Positions 18,463-29,037 of a DNA stretch of 45,818 nt are shown piece by piece; position 1 is the first letter of the stretch; each line of letters begins with the position of its first letter. The stretch lies in the NCBI GenBank assembly GCA_015066065.1, contig SVPB01000007.1, positions 1 to 45,818 on the forward strand, written 5' to 3'. A program made the position numbers and the translations under genes. The notes under the pieces were generated by a model that searched no databases, was not told where the DNA came from, and saw nothing but the letters and a program-made list of their open reading frames with translations. Source of the stretch: Oscillospiraceae bacterium (GTDB lineage Bacteria > Bacillota > Clostridia > Oscillospirales > Acutalibacteraceae).

Positions 18463-19158
18463 TTAGGGCTGACGGGTGGTCAGGTACCACACCGTGCGTT
18501 CCACCGCATCCTTGGAATTGCCCCAATCCGCATCGGGATTGTTGGCGTTGCGGTAGTCGTACATATCGCAAAAATGGCGCACGTCCCCTTTGAGCTGTAC
18601 CAGGTATTCTCTGGCCAGACGGGAGGCGGCAGCAGCAAAATCCCCCTGCCCTTTTTTGCTGATCGCTCCCTGCGAAGCCTGCACTAAAGCGGAAAAATGC
18701 GGCAGGCACAGGCAGGGCTGTTCCTCAAACAGCCGACGAAAGTCGCTTTGGGTCTCCCAGGTGCGGCAGACGGTGGCCAGCATCTTTACCATGGCGTTGT
18801 CTACCTGACGACATACAAAACAGCTGTGCGCCGCATCGGCGGCATCCTTGGCCTGTTTCTTAGCCGACTTTCCCAAAACGGGCACGCCGGCAAACACCTG
18901 CTTTTCCATCTCGGCCAGATGGCTCTCCAAAATCAGCGCTACACCCAAGCGGTTGCGCTGTGCCAGCATCATACGGTAGTGGTCAATGCAGAAGCCTTGT
19001 TTATTGGTCTCCATGCGGATGTCCGGCTCCATCATAGCGGCGCCGGTGATGTATTCCACCGCCCGTTCCTCCAGCTTGTTGCGCAGACGGCAGATAGGAC
19101 AGCCATCCTGCTCCTCAAACACTTCTCCCACAGGGATGTTGGTGATATCGTAACGCAT
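18463..19158 (-). CDS. DUF6062-like Cys-rich protein
   Basis: CPICRLRNKLEERAVEYITGAAMMEPDIRMETNKQGFCIDHYRMML...CFVCRQVDN...CLCLPHF; repeated CxxC/CxxH motifs. Confidence 0.7.
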   Translation of the reverse strand: MRYDITNIPVGEVFEEQDGCPICRLRNKLEERAVEYITGAAMMEPDIRMETNKQGFCIDHYRMMLAQRNRLGVALILESHLAEMEKQVFAGVPVLGKSAKKQAKDAADAAHSCFVCRQVDNAMVKMLATVCRTWETQSDFRRLFEEQPCLCLPHFSALVQASQGAISKKGQGDFAAAASRLAREYLVQLKGDVRHFCDMYDYRNANNPDADWGNSKDAVERTVWYLTTRQP

Positions 19159-19170
19159 ATGGTTACCTCC

Positions 19171-19945
19171 TCAGTCGTGCCGTCTTATCCGGCGAACGGA
19201 TACAGTACGGCCGGTCTTATCGTCCAAGGTAAACAGAACGCCTTCCACGGCGCAGGCTCCTTCTGCTACCGCAAAGCGTACCGGCAGCTTGGTGCGCATC
19301 TTCTGCACCGTTAGCTCCGGCTTAATACCCAGGCAGGATACCACGGGGCCGGTCATGCCGACGTCGGTGATGTAGCCTGTGCCGTCCGGCAAAATCTGCT
19401 CGTCTGCGGTAGCCACGTGGGTGTGGGTGCCAAATAACGCTGAAATGCGGCCATCAGCATAGAAGGCCAGACTCTTTTTTTCCGCTGTGGCCTCCGCATG
19501 CATGTCCACCACGCAGAACCGGGGATTCCCTGCCTCGGCCAACAGACGATCCAAGGCATCAAAGGGGTTTTCCAACGATTCCATGTACACCGTGCCCAGA
19601 AGATTGATGACCGTCACCTGGTACCGCCCTCGATCCACCGTCGTCATCCCTAGACCCGGGGTGCCGGTGGGCAGATTAGCCGGGCGCAACAGCATGGGTT
19701 GCTCCTCCAGATAATCCTGCATCTCCCAGCGGCGGAAGGAGTGATTGCCGCCGGTAATCACGTCAGCTCCAGCTTCAAACAATGCCTTGGCCGAGGTGGG
19801 CAGCACCCCATTGCCGTCAGCGGAATTTTCACCATTGACGATGCAGACATCCACCGCCAGTTCGCGCTTAAGGCCCGGCAATACCTTCTGCAAATAAGCG
19901 CAACCGACCGAGCCGACTACGTCGCCGATACACAGTATGTTCATA
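19171..19945 (-). CDS. YmdB-like metallophosphoesterase (TIGR00282 family)
   Basis: MNILCIGDVVGSVGCAYLQKVLPGLK...VNGENSADGNGV...GADVITGGNHSFRRWE...VDMHAEATAEKKSLAFYADGRISALFGTHTHVATADEQILP. Confidence 0.93.
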
Positions 19946-20007
19946 CAGAACACGCCCCTTTCCGCAAAAAAGCGGAACGGTACTCCGCTCCGCTTTTTCA
20001 TGTGACT

Positions 20008-21678
20008 TTACTCAATGGCGATGTAGTAGTAATACACCGGTTGACCGCCCGGAACAACCGAGACCTCCACGTCGTTACCCAGCTTGGCGCGAATGCTGTC
20101 GGCGGCCTGCTCTGCCGCCCGTTCGCTAACATCCTGACCATAGAAAACAGTAATAAAGTTGACCTCTTTACCGGCGGCGTACCGGCTGTTGACCATCGCC
20201 TTGGCCAGCTTGGGAACGGCGTGAGAGACGCTGTCATCCACAAAGCTCAGCTTGCCGTTATCCAATGCCAGTATCTGACCTTCCTTGATCTTATGACCCT
20301 CAAAATCGCTGTCACGAGCCGCAAAGGTCAAGGAGCCGGTGGATACGTTATCCGCCGCCTTCTGCATGGCAACCAGATTGTCATCCACGCTGGCATCCGG
20401 ATCGAACGCCAGCATGGCAGAGATGCCCTGGGGAATGGTACGGGTGGGCAGCACGCACACCTGGCGGTCCGCCAGCGGCACCGCCTGCTCCGCCGCCAAA
20501 ATGATGTTCTTGTTGTTCGGCAGGACAAACACCGTCTTGGCCGGCGTAGCCTCGATGGCGGTAAGAATATCGTCGGTGGACGGGTTCATGGTCTGGCCGC
20601 CGGACACCACATGGTCACAGGCCAGATCATCGTGAAACAGAGCATAGAGTCCCTCACCGGCAGAAACAGCCACAAAGCCGTAGTCGTTAAGCGGCTCGGC
20701 ACGCTCCAAAACCGGGTCGACGGCGGCTTGCTCATCCGCTTCCTCTACCCACCCGGCATTCTCGTGCTGGATGCGCATGTTTTCTACCTTGACCGTCTCA
20801 AACTGACCGTACTTGATCGCTTCTTCCATCGCCTTACCGGGGTTGTTGGTATGCACGTGCACCTTGATGATCTCTTCATCATCCACCACAACCACACAAT
20901 CACCGATGCTCTCCAGATAAGCGCGCAGGTTAAGGGGGTCCAAGGTACACTTCTTGTCGCGGCCCACAATAAACTCGGTGCAGTAGGTGAAGGTAATATC
21001 CTGGTCGAAGCTGGCAACGGTGCTCTTCTTCTGCACCGCAGCCGCAGCCGGAGCCGCACCCCCGATCATCTCGCCGCCCTTGAAGATATGCAACATAGCC
21101 TCCATAATAACCAGCAGGCCCTTACCGCCGGCGTCCACGACACCGGCCTTCTTGAGCTGGGGAAGCAGGTCGGGAGTCCGCTTGAGAGAGGCGGCCGCTT
21201 CGGTACAAATCGCCTGCCATACCACCACCGGATCCTTGGTGGCTCTGGCCGCTTTTTTGCCCGCTGCGGCAGACTCACGTGCCACCGTCAGGATGGTGCC
21301 TTCGGTGGGCTTCATAACCGCCTTGTAAGCGGCCTCCATGCCCATGGTCAGGGCATTGGCAAGATCGGCGCCGTTGGCTTCGCTCTTACCCTTAAGGCCC
21401 TTGGAAAAGCCGCGGAACAGCAGAGAAAGTATGACGCCGGAGTTGCCGCGCGCACCACGCAAAAGGGCGGCCGCCGCCACATCAGCCACCTCGGTGGCGG
21501 TGGGGTTTTGCATACGGCCAAGCTCTCGGGCGGCGTTGGCAATGGTCATGGACATGTTGGTACCAGTATCACCATCCGGAACCGGGAAAACGTTGAGAGC
21601 GTCCACTTCCTGCTTTACGTTGGAAAGCGCATTGGATGCCGAGATCATGGCATCGCGCAGCATAGGTCCTTTAATCAC
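20008..21678 (-). CDS. DAK2 domain-containing fatty acid kinase-like protein (YloV/FakA-like)
   Basis: ALNVFPVPDGDTGTNMSMT; LLRGARGNSGVILSLLFRG; DAGGKGLLVIMEAM. Confidence 0.93.
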   Translation of the reverse strand: MIKGPMLRDAMISASNALSNVKQEVDALNVFPVPDGDTGTNMSMTIANAARELGRMQNPTATEVADVAAAALLRGARGNSGVILSLLFRGFSKGLKGKSEANGADLANALTMGMEAAYKAVMKPTEGTILTVARESAAAGKKAARATKDPVVVWQAICTEAAASLKRTPDLLPQLKKAGVVDAGGKGLLVIMEAMLHIFKGGEMIGGAAPAAAAVQKKSTVASFDQDITFTYCTEFIVGRDKKCTLDPLNLRAYLESIGDCVVVVDDEEIIKVHVHTNNPGKAMEEAIKYGQFETVKVENMRIQHENAGWVEEADEQAAVDPVLERAEPLNDYGFVAVSAGEGLYALFHDDLACDHVVSGGQTMNPSTDDILTAIEATPAKTVFVLPNNKNIILAAEQAVPLADRQVCVLPTRTIPQGISAMLAFDPDASVDDNLVAMQKAADNVSTGSLTFAARDSDFEGHKIKEGQILALDNGKLSFVDDSVSHAVPKLAKAMVNSRYAAGKEVNFITVFYGQDVSERAAEQAADSIRAKLGNDVEVSVVPGGQPVYYYYIAIE

Positions 21679-21703
21679 TTCGTCAGCACTCCTTTATAAG
21701 AGG

Positions 21704-22060
21704 TTACTGTTCCGGCTTCATGCCGTCCACAAATACGTTAACCTTCTTGACAGACAAACCGGTAGCATCCTCTACGGTGTACCGTACCTTATGAACAATG
21801 CTCTTGGCAATGGCCGAAATATTCATGCCATAAATGACAGAAATATGCAGATCAACCACCAGCTTATCGTTTTCGGAACGAACACGGATACCGTCGTCCA
21901 CATAGGAACGGCGAGACAGAATGGAGCGCAGGCCCTGACGTGGGCCGGAACGCACCATCCCCGCTACTCCATAGCAGGAGGAGGCGGCATGGCCGATGAG
22001 ATAGCTGAAATATTCCTCAGAAACCTCGATCGTTCCGTAACGGTTATCGATGCGAATCAT
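21704..22060 (-). CDS. Asp23/Gls24 family protein (YloU-like)
   Basis: MIRIDNRYGTIEVSEEYFSYLIGHAASSCYGVAGMV...VVDLHISVIYGMNISAIAKSIVHKVRYTVEDATGLSVKKVNVFVDGM. Confidence 0.92.
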   Translation of the reverse strand: MIRIDNRYGTIEVSEEYFSYLIGHAASSCYGVAGMVRSGPRQGLRSILSRRSYVDDGIRVRSENDKLVVDLHISVIYGMNISAIAKSIVHKVRYTVEDATGLSVKKVNVFVDGMKPEQ

Positions 22061-22109
22061 GTACAACACACCTTTCTCTATAATCCATCTCAAGTATAGT
22101 TTATACTCA

Positions 22110-23612
22110 TTATCGCCAGTTTATGAAGCCGTAGTACGGATCGTACCCGTGGGGAGTCACCGTGGACAGCCGCCGATCGTAGGCGGCAAAGCCACAGCGC
22201 CAGCATAGCGGAATGTACGGCATATCCTGCACAAAAGCAGATGTAAAGGCCTCGGCCGTTACAGACCCTTCCCGATAGCCGGTGTAAGCGGTCCCGGCGG
22301 CACCGTCAGGGGCCACACCGTAACCGGCACTTCCCCCGGCCAACAGCGGAAAAAGATCCATGTTGGGTGTCAGGCGCACCTCGCCCAGATACAGGTCATA
22401 GGTGCCGGCGTTGAGCCGGCTCACATAATCAGCGTAAGACAGCGGAACGGCTGTCACGGCCACACCGGCGCTGGCCAGCTCACTGCGAACAAAGCCTGCC
22501 ACCGCACTGCGGTAGGGACCGTCTTGGCAGTAGATCAGCTCCAGCGCCAGTTCCTTCTGCCCGGTTCCGGTGCCGTAACCATCGGCATTGAGCAGCTCAA
22601 GGGCACCGGCCAGATCACGGCTCGCAGACAAACCGGTCAAGCCCTGTGCTCCACTCCATGCCGGATGAAACGGCGTCAATGCCGGCTTGGCCCATCCGGC
22701 GTAGACCGAGGACACCAAGGTCGCACGGTCGATCAACGAGGAAAGAGCACGCCGCACCGCCGGGGCAGATAAACCTTCCTTGGTGCTGTTAACGCCCAAA
22801 AACAGCAGGGCGTTCATGTCCACAACGGCGCTGGAAGCGGACACACGGGGAATATCCCCGGCGCTGAGATCGTTGTAGTAATAAGTGATATCCTGCGATG
22901 CCAGCCCGTAATACATACTGTCGGAGCTGGGCAGATGGCGCAATCCGATGCGCTGATAAACGCAGGCTTCCTTCCGGTTGGGGTTGCGCTGTAAGAACAG
23001 CTCTTCTTCTGTCTGTGTCAGCACGTAGGCACCGCCGCCGATAGGCGCTTTCCTGCGCTCGGTGGTGGCGCTGGCCGCCTTATACACCGGGAAAGAAAGG
23101 CAAGCGGCCGCATGAGGGTCGGCCTTGGCAAGGGTAAAGGTTACGGTACCTGTGCGGCTGTCCGCCTTAGCGGCGGTCACATTGGCAAGTAGCGCCCGAT
23201 AGTTGCGAGACTCCCTTGCCGCCCGGTAAGAGGCAACCACATCCGACAACTGCACAGAGGTACCGTCGGAGAACAGTGCCTCCCGGCGCAGAGTCACCTT
23301 GATGTGCGTCGCATCCACAGCATCAATGGCGGAGGCCAGGGATAACCGGGGGGTAAAGGTGCCATCCACCACCGTTAAGCTGTCAAAAAGCAGTCCGGCT
23401 AATTGCAGATTGACCTCGGTAGCCGCGGCGAAGGGGTTGAGGGTGTCATCCCCACTATAAGGCAAAGAGAAAACGCTGGGACCACTCTGCTGAGGAGCCG
23501 GAACGTCCGTCATGGAGGAAGAGCCTGACTCGGTTAAAGGGGCGGCACAGCCAAACAGAGCTGTCACGCAGAGCAATGCCGTCGCAAGACACAGCCATCG
23601 ACGCACGCTCAT
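22110..23612 (-). CDS. Extracellular solute-binding lipoprotein (ABC transporter SBP family 5)
   Basis: Lipobox VTALFGCAAP; NPFAAATEVNLQLAGLLFDSLTVVDGTFTPRLSLA...VTLRREALFSDGTSVQLSDVVASYRA. The start may be the GTG two codons in, giving proper GGAGG spacing. Confidence 0.88.
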   Translation of the reverse strand: MSVRRWLCLATALLCVTALFGCAAPLTESGSSSMTDVPAPQQSGPSVFSLPYSGDDTLNPFAAATEVNLQLAGLLFDSLTVVDGTFTPRLSLASAIDAVDATHIKVTLRREALFSDGTSVQLSDVVASYRAARESRNYRALLANVTAAKADSRTGTVTFTLAKADPHAAACLSFPVYKAASATTERRKAPIGGGAYVLTQTEEELFLQRNPNRKEACVYQRIGLRHLPSSDSMYYGLASQDITYYYNDLSAGDIPRVSASSAVVDMNALLFLGVNSTKEGLSAPAVRRALSSLIDRATLVSSVYAGWAKPALTPFHPAWSGAQGLTGLSASRDLAGALELLNADGYGTGTGQKELALELIYCQDGPYRSAVAGFVRSELASAGVAVTAVPLSYADYVSRLNAGTYDLYLGEVRLTPNMDLFPLLAGGSAGYGVAPDGAAGTAYTGYREGSVTAEAFTSAFVQDMPYIPLCWRCGFAAYDRRLSTVTPHGYDPYYGFINWR

Positions 23613-23802
23613 ACCTCCTTTTTCCGCAAATCTGCCCACAGCCGTAAGACAGTATAACACTTTTTTGAAAAATAATCAAGTTTTTTATGCACATTACGAT
23701 TTTTTACCTTTTTTAGCAGAAAAAATCCTTAAAATATGTTGTATTTTTTGCCACTTGTGATAAAATAGGGAATTGTAATGTTATCCAAGGGAGGTTTCCG
23801 CT

Positions 23803-25746
23803 ATGGAAAAACCGAAGTTTTATCTGACCACCGCCATTGCGTACGCCAGCCGTAAGCCTCATGTTGGCAACGTATACGACATCGTGTTGGCGGATATGAT
23901 CGCCCGTTACAAGCGTATGATGGGCTTTGACGTGCGTTTTCTCACCGGCTCGGATGAGCACGGACAAAAGATCGAGGAATATGCTCAGCAGGCTGGTATG
24001 TCCCCACAGGACTACGTAGACAATACCGCCGCCACCATCAAGGCGGTGTGGGACAGCATGAACGTTACCTATGATCGGTTTATCCGTACCACCGACGAGG
24101 ATCACGTCAAGGTCATCCAGAAGATTTTCCGCAAGCTGTATGAGCAGGGAGACATCTATAAGAGCAGCTACGAGGGCAAGTACTGTGTGCCCTGCGAGAG
24201 CTTTTACACCCCCTCTCAGCTGGTGGACGGCAAATGCCCCGACTGCGGCCGGGACTGCGTTGATGCCAAAGAGGAGGCCTACTTCCTCAAGCTTGGCAAG
24301 TATCAGGATCGCCTGCTGAAGTATTACGAGGACAACCCCGACTTCTTTGCGCCGGTCTCCCGCCGCAACGAGATGATTAACAACTTCCTCAAGCCCGGTC
24401 TCAACGACCTGTGCGTATCTCGCTCCTCTTTCAAGTGGGGTATCCCGGTGGACTTTGACGACAAGCACGTGGTATACGTGTGGCTGGATGCTCTGTCCAA
24501 CTACATCACCGGCTGTGGCTACGATCCGGACGGCTCCTCCGACATGTATAAAAAATACTGGCCTGCCGATCTGCACGTCATCGGCAAAGATATTGTGCGT
24601 TTCCACACCATCTACTGGCCCATCATCCTGATGGCGCTGGGGGAGGAACTGCCCCGGCAGGTGCTGGGACACCCCTGGCTGCTGTCCGGCGAGGATAAGA
24701 TGAGCAAATCCAAGGGTAACGTCTTGTACGCCGACGAGCTGGCCCGGCGGTTTGGTACCGATGCTATCCGGTGGTATCTGCTGGCAGAGATGCCCTTCGC
24801 CCAGGACGGCACCATCACCTACGAGAATATCATCAACCGCTACAACGCCGATCTGGCCAATACGCTGGGTAACCTGGTCAACCGCTCCATCGCCATGACC
24901 AACAAGTACTTTGGCGGTTCCGTCCACAAGCCCACTGCCATAGCTGCGGAGGATGAGGATCTCCTCAACGTCTGTCACGACACGGTGGAAAAGTACAAGG
25001 CACTGATGGATACCTGGCACAACGCCGATGCCGCCGAAGTGGTGATGAACCTGGCCAAGCGGTGCAACAAATACATCGACGAAACGGCCCCCTGGGCCTT
25101 GGCCAAGGACGAAGCTAACAAAGCCCGTCTCGAAGCAGTGCTGTACAATCTGCTGGACTGCATTCGGGTGTTGGGCATCCTGCTGACCCCCTTCATGCCG
25201 GATACCGGCGTGGCCATCCACGGTCAGCTGCAGACCGACGAAACGGTGTGTGGCATGGAGGCCGCCCACTTTGGTGCGGCAGACACCTATGCCGTGGGCA
25301 CGCCTTCTCCCCTCTTTGCCCGTATCGATGCCGAAAAGATGCTGGCGGACATTGCCGCCGAAATGGAAACGGCCGCCGAGGAAGAGAACCCCGGTATCGC
25401 CTTCCTGCCGGAGATCGCCTACGATGATTTTGCCAAGATCGACCTGCGAGTGGCGGAGATCGTTGCCTGCGAGCCCATCAAGAAAGCTAAAAAGTTGCTG
25501 AAGCTGACCCTCAACGATGGCACCAAGGAGCCGCGCACGGTGTGCTCCGGCATTGCGCCCTGGTACACGCCGGAACAGCTGACCGGCCGCAGGATCGTAC
25601 TGGTCGCCAACCTGAAACCGGTCAAGCTCTGCGGCGTGGAAAGTGCCGGTATGATCCTGGCCGCTTCCGAAGCCAAAGAGGACGGCAGCGAGGACGTGAA
25701 GGTGCTGTTTGTGGACGAAATGACCCCCGGCAGCGCCATCCACTGA
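23803..25746 (+). CDS. metG: Methionyl-tRNA synthetase with C-terminal tRNA-binding domain
   Basis: FYLTTAIAYASRKPHVGNVYD; DKMSKSKGN (KMSKS); C-terminal DLRVAEIVACEPIKKAKKLLKLTLNDG. Confidence 0.97.
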   Translation: MEKPKFYLTTAIAYASRKPHVGNVYDIVLADMIARYKRMMGFDVRFLTGSDEHGQKIEEYAQQAGMSPQDYVDNTAATIKAVWDSMNVTYDRFIRTTDEDHVKVIQKIFRKLYEQGDIYKSSYEGKYCVPCESFYTPSQLVDGKCPDCGRDCVDAKEEAYFLKLGKYQDRLLKYYEDNPDFFAPVSRRNEMINNFLKPGLNDLCVSRSSFKWGIPVDFDDKHVVYVWLDALSNYITGCGYDPDGSSDMYKKYWPADLHVIGKDIVRFHTIYWPIILMALGEELPRQVLGHPWLLSGEDKMSKSKGNVLYADELARRFGTDAIRWYLLAEMPFAQDGTITYENIINRYNADLANTLGNLVNRSIAMTNKYFGGSVHKPTAIAAEDEDLLNVCHDTVEKYKALMDTWHNADAAEVVMNLAKRCNKYIDETAPWALAKDEANKARLEAVLYNLLDCIRVLGILLTPFMPDTGVAIHGQLQTDETVCGMEAAHFGAADTYAVGTPSPLFARIDAEKMLADIAAEMETAAEEENPGIAFLPEIAYDDFAKIDLRVAEIVACEPIKKAKKLLKLTLNDGTKEPRTVCSGIAPWYTPEQLTGRRIVLVANLKPVKLCGVESAGMILAASEAKEDGSEDVKVLFVDEMTPGSAIH

Positions 25747-25760
25747 GCGAGGATGACGCT

Positions 25761-26267
25761 ATGCATCAGTTTGTAGAGATCGCACCCGAGGAAATACGGG
25801 AGAACACCTTTTCTCTCATCGGGAAAGAATGGATGCTCATCACCGCCGGTCAGCCGGATGACCTCAACACCATGACAGCCAGCTGGGGCGGTCTGGGGGT
25901 ACTGTGGAACAAGCCGGTGAGCTTCTGCTTTGTGCGGCCGACCCGGTACACCTATGCGTATCTGGAAAAGGAAGAATATTACACCCTGTCGTTTTTGGAA
26001 TCGGGGTGTCGGCCGGCGCTACAGCTGTGCGGCACCCACTCGGGGCGTGACATGGATAAGATAGCCGCCGCCGGGCTAACCGTGCGGAAGGATGAGGCTG
26101 CCCCCTACTTTGACCAAGCGGTCATGGCCCTGCTATGCCGTAAGATAGCGGTGCAGGATATCGACCCCACCGGGTTCATTGACCCGGCGATTGCCGGACA
26201 TTATCATGACGATTACCACCGTGTGTACATTGGTGAGATCGTTAAGGTGTTACGAAGAAAGGATTAA
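25761..26267 (+). CDS. Flavin reductase-like domain protein
   Basis: WMLITAGQPDDLNTMTASWGGLGVLWNKPVSFCFVRPTRYTYAYLEKEEYYTLSFL; start ATG at 25761. Confidence 0.87.
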   Translation: MHQFVEIAPEEIRENTFSLIGKEWMLITAGQPDDLNTMTASWGGLGVLWNKPVSFCFVRPTRYTYAYLEKEEYYTLSFLESGCRPALQLCGTHSGRDMDKIAAAGLTVRKDEAAPYFDQAVMALLCRKIAVQDIDPTGFIDPAIAGHYHDDYHRVYIGEIVKVLRRKD

Positions 26268-26271
26268 GACT

Positions 26272-28980
26272 ATGGAACGCAAAGAACTGGCGAAGGTGTA
26301 TGACCCTCGCGAAGTAGAGAAACGCATCTACCAATTCTGGCTGGATGGAGGGTATTTCCACGCTACTGCCCACGCCAAGGATGAGAACGGTGTGGAGAAA
26401 AAGCCCTACACCGTAATGATGCCGCCTCCCAACATCACCGGGCAGCTGCACATGGGACACGCCCTGGATAACACCCTGCAGGACATCCTGATCCGGTTCC
26501 GCCGGATGCAGGGCTACGAAACCCTGTGGATGCCCGGCACCGACCACGCCTCCATTGCCACCGAAGCCAAGGTGGTAGAGGCCATGCGTGCCGAGGGACT
26601 GACCAAGGACATGCTGGGTCGGGACGGATTCCTGGAGCGTGCGTGGGCCTGGAAGGAAAAATACGGCAGCCGCATCGTCAGCCAGCTGAAAACCATCGGT
26701 TCCAGCTGTGACTGGGAACGGGAGCGCTTTACCATGGATGAAGGCTGTTCCAAGGCGGTCAAGGAGGTCTTTGTCCGGCTGTATGAGCAGGGGCTCATCT
26801 ACCGCGGCAACCGCATGGTTAACTGGTGTCCTACCTGCAACACCTCCATCTCTGATGCGGAGGTAGAGTATGAGGAGCAGCAAGGGCATTTCTGGCACCT
26901 GCTGTATACCGTCAAGGAGACCGGCGAGCAGCTGGAACTGGCCACCACCCGTCCCGAGACCATGCTGGGCGATACCGCCGTGGCCATCAACGCCGAAGAC
27001 GAGCGCTATGCGCATCTGCACGGCTGTCACGTCATTCTTCCTCTGCTGAATAAAGAGATCCCCATCGTGTGCGATGAGCACGCCGATATGACCAAGGGTA
27101 CCGGTGTTGTGAAGATCACCCCGGCCCATGACCCCAACGACTTTGAGGTGGGACGCCGTCACGATCTGCCGGTGGTACGGGTGTTCACCTACGACGGCCA
27201 CCTTACCGGCGCCGCCGATAAAGCAGCCGCCGAGGAGCTGGTGGCTTCCGGCCGTGCCGCCGTGGATGAGCCGGAGGTGCTGGATTGCGGCAAGTATGCC
27301 GGTATGACCACCATGGAGGCCCGCAAGGCCATTCTGGCCGATCTGGAGGCCGGCGGCTACCTTAAGGAGACCGAAGACCTGACCCACGATGTAGGCACCT
27401 GCTATCGCTGTCACAAGACCATCGAGCCTATGGTGTCCAAGCAATGGTTTGTTAAGATGGAGCCCCTGGCTGGCCCTGCCATTGAAGCGGTGGAGAAAGG
27501 CGAGATCACCTTTGTACCTGAACGGTTTACCAAAAACTACCTCAACTGGATGCGTGCCACCCGTGACTGGTGCATTTCCCGTCAGCTGTGGTGGGGACAC
27601 CAGATCCCGGCCTGGTACTGCGATGATTGCGGCGAGATGGTGGTAGCCAAGGACGCTCCCACTGTTTGCCCTAAATGCGGCAGCGTTCACATGACCCAGG
27701 ACCCGGATACCCTGGACACCTGGTTCTCCTCTGCTCTGTGGCCCTTCTCCACCTTGGGATGGCCGGATAACACGGAGGAGCTGGATTACTTCTACCCCAC
27801 CGACACCTTGGTCACCGGCTACGATATCATCGGCTTCTGGGTAAGCCGCATGATCTTCTCCGGTCTGGCCTACACCGGAAAATCCCCCTTTAAGACGGTG
27901 CTCATCCACGGTCTGGTGCGTGACTCTCAGGGGCGTAAGATGTCCAAGTCTCTGGGCAACGGCGTCGATCCCCTGGAGGAGATCGACAAGTACGGTGCCG
28001 ATGCCCTGCGCTTTATGCTGGCTACCGGTAACAGCCCCGGAAACGATATGCGCTATATGACCGACAAGGTAGAAGCCTCCCGTAACTTCGCCAACAAGCT
28101 GTGGAACGCCGCCCGGTTTATCCTGATGAACCTGGAAGGCCACACCGTGACGCTGTCCCTGCCAGATACCCTGACCTTGGAGGATAAGTGGATCCTCTCC
28201 AAGTTTAATGATCTGACCCGGGCGGTCACCGAGAACCTGGAGAAGTTTGAACTGGGTATTGCGGTGCAGAAGCTGTATGACTTTATCTGGGATAACTTCT
28301 GCGACTGGTACATCGAGCTGTGTAAGTCCCGTCTGCAGAGCGACGGCGCCGACAACGCCCGTCAGGTGCTGGTGTACGTCATGACCGGTATGCTCAAGCT
28401 GCTGCATCCCTTCATGCCCTTCATCACCGAGGAGATCTGGCAGTCTCTGCCCCATGAAGGCGAGACCCTCATGTGCGCTTGCTGGCCGACCTACGACGAG
28501 ACTCTTTCCTTCCCCGGTGAGGAGAAGGAAATGGAGCGCATTATGGAGGCGATCCGCGGCATCCGCAACCGCCGTGCTGAGATGAACGTGCCCCCCTCCA
28601 AAAAGGCGGATCTGTATATTGAGACCGCCTTTGCGGACACCTTTACTGCCGGTATCCCCTTCCTGCAGCGGTTGGCTTCTGCCGCCGACGTCAAGGTAGG
28701 CGAAAGCTTTGCGGTGGAAGGAACGGTCAACATCGTTACGGCCGACGCCACCGTGAAGATTCCTCTCAACGAGCTGGTGGATAAAGCTGCCGAATTGGCT
28801 CGCCTGGAAAAGGAAAAAGCCAACGTGCAAAAACAGCTGGACGGTGTACGTGCCCGCCTGAATAACAAGGCCTTTACCGACAAGGCACCCGAGGCCGTGG
28901 TCAACGGTGCCAAAGCGCAGGCCGCCCAGTTGGAAGAGAAGCTGGCTCTGCTCATCCAGTCTATGGAACAGATGCAATAA
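26272..28980 (+). CDS. valS: Valyl-tRNA synthetase
   Basis: PPPNITGQLHMGHALDNTLQD (HIGH-like); GRKMSKSLGNGVDP; C-terminal coiled coil ELARLEKEKANVQKQLDGVRARLNNKAF. Confidence 0.97.
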   Translation: MERKELAKVYDPREVEKRIYQFWLDGGYFHATAHAKDENGVEKKPYTVMMPPPNITGQLHMGHALDNTLQDILIRFRRMQGYETLWMPGTDHASIATEAKVVEAMRAEGLTKDMLGRDGFLERAWAWKEKYGSRIVSQLKTIGSSCDWERERFTMDEGCSKAVKEVFVRLYEQGLIYRGNRMVNWCPTCNTSISDAEVEYEEQQGHFWHLLYTVKETGEQLELATTRPETMLGDTAVAINAEDERYAHLHGCHVILPLLNKEIPIVCDEHADMTKGTGVVKITPAHDPNDFEVGRRHDLPVVRVFTYDGHLTGAADKAAAEELVASGRAAVDEPEVLDCGKYAGMTTMEARKAILADLEAGGYLKETEDLTHDVGTCYRCHKTIEPMVSKQWFVKMEPLAGPAIEAVEKGEITFVPERFTKNYLNWMRATRDWCISRQLWWGHQIPAWYCDDCGEMVVAKDAPTVCPKCGSVHMTQDPDTLDTWFSSALWPFSTLGWPDNTEELDYFYPTDTLVTGYDIIGFWVSRMIFSGLAYTGKSPFKTVLIHGLVRDSQGRKMSKSLGNGVDPLEEIDKYGADALRFMLATGNSPGNDMRYMTDKVEASRNFANKLWNAARFILMNLEGHTVTLSLPDTLTLEDKWILSKFNDLTRAVTENLEKFELGIAVQKLYDFIWDNFCDWYIELCKSRLQSDGADNARQVLVYVMTGMLKLLHPFMPFITEEIWQSLPHEGETLMCACWPTYDETLSFPGEEKEMERIMEAIRGIRNRRAEMNVPPSKKADLYIETAFADTFTAGIPFLQRLASAADVKVGESFAVEGTVNIVTADATVKIPLNELVDKAAELARLEKEKANVQKQLDGVRARLNNKAFTDKAPEAVVNGAKAQAAQLEEKLALLIQSMEQMQ

Positions 28981-28994
28981 CGTCTCGACAAGAA

Positions 28995-29026
28995 AAAGGC
29001 TCCGCCGATGGTACGGCGGAGCCTTT
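28995..29026. terminator. Terminator between valS and the convergent PfkB-family kinase gene
   Basis: AAAGGCTCCGCCG-ATGGTA-CGGCGGAGCCTTT. Confidence 0.8.
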
Positions 29027-29037
29027 CTTGTATGCAT

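Noticed and set aside
19699-21699. 666-codon plus-strand ORF antisense to the DAK2/FakA-like gene
   Set aside because: Shadow ORF; His/Gly/Val-rich translation without domain signatures.
23713-25743. 676-codon minus-strand ORF antisense to metG
   Set aside because: Same shadow-ORF effect; metG is clear on the plus strand.
26242-29037. 931-codon minus-strand ORF antisense to valS
   Set aside because: Shadow ORF from codon bias; the plus-strand frame is an unmistakable valyl-tRNA synthetase.
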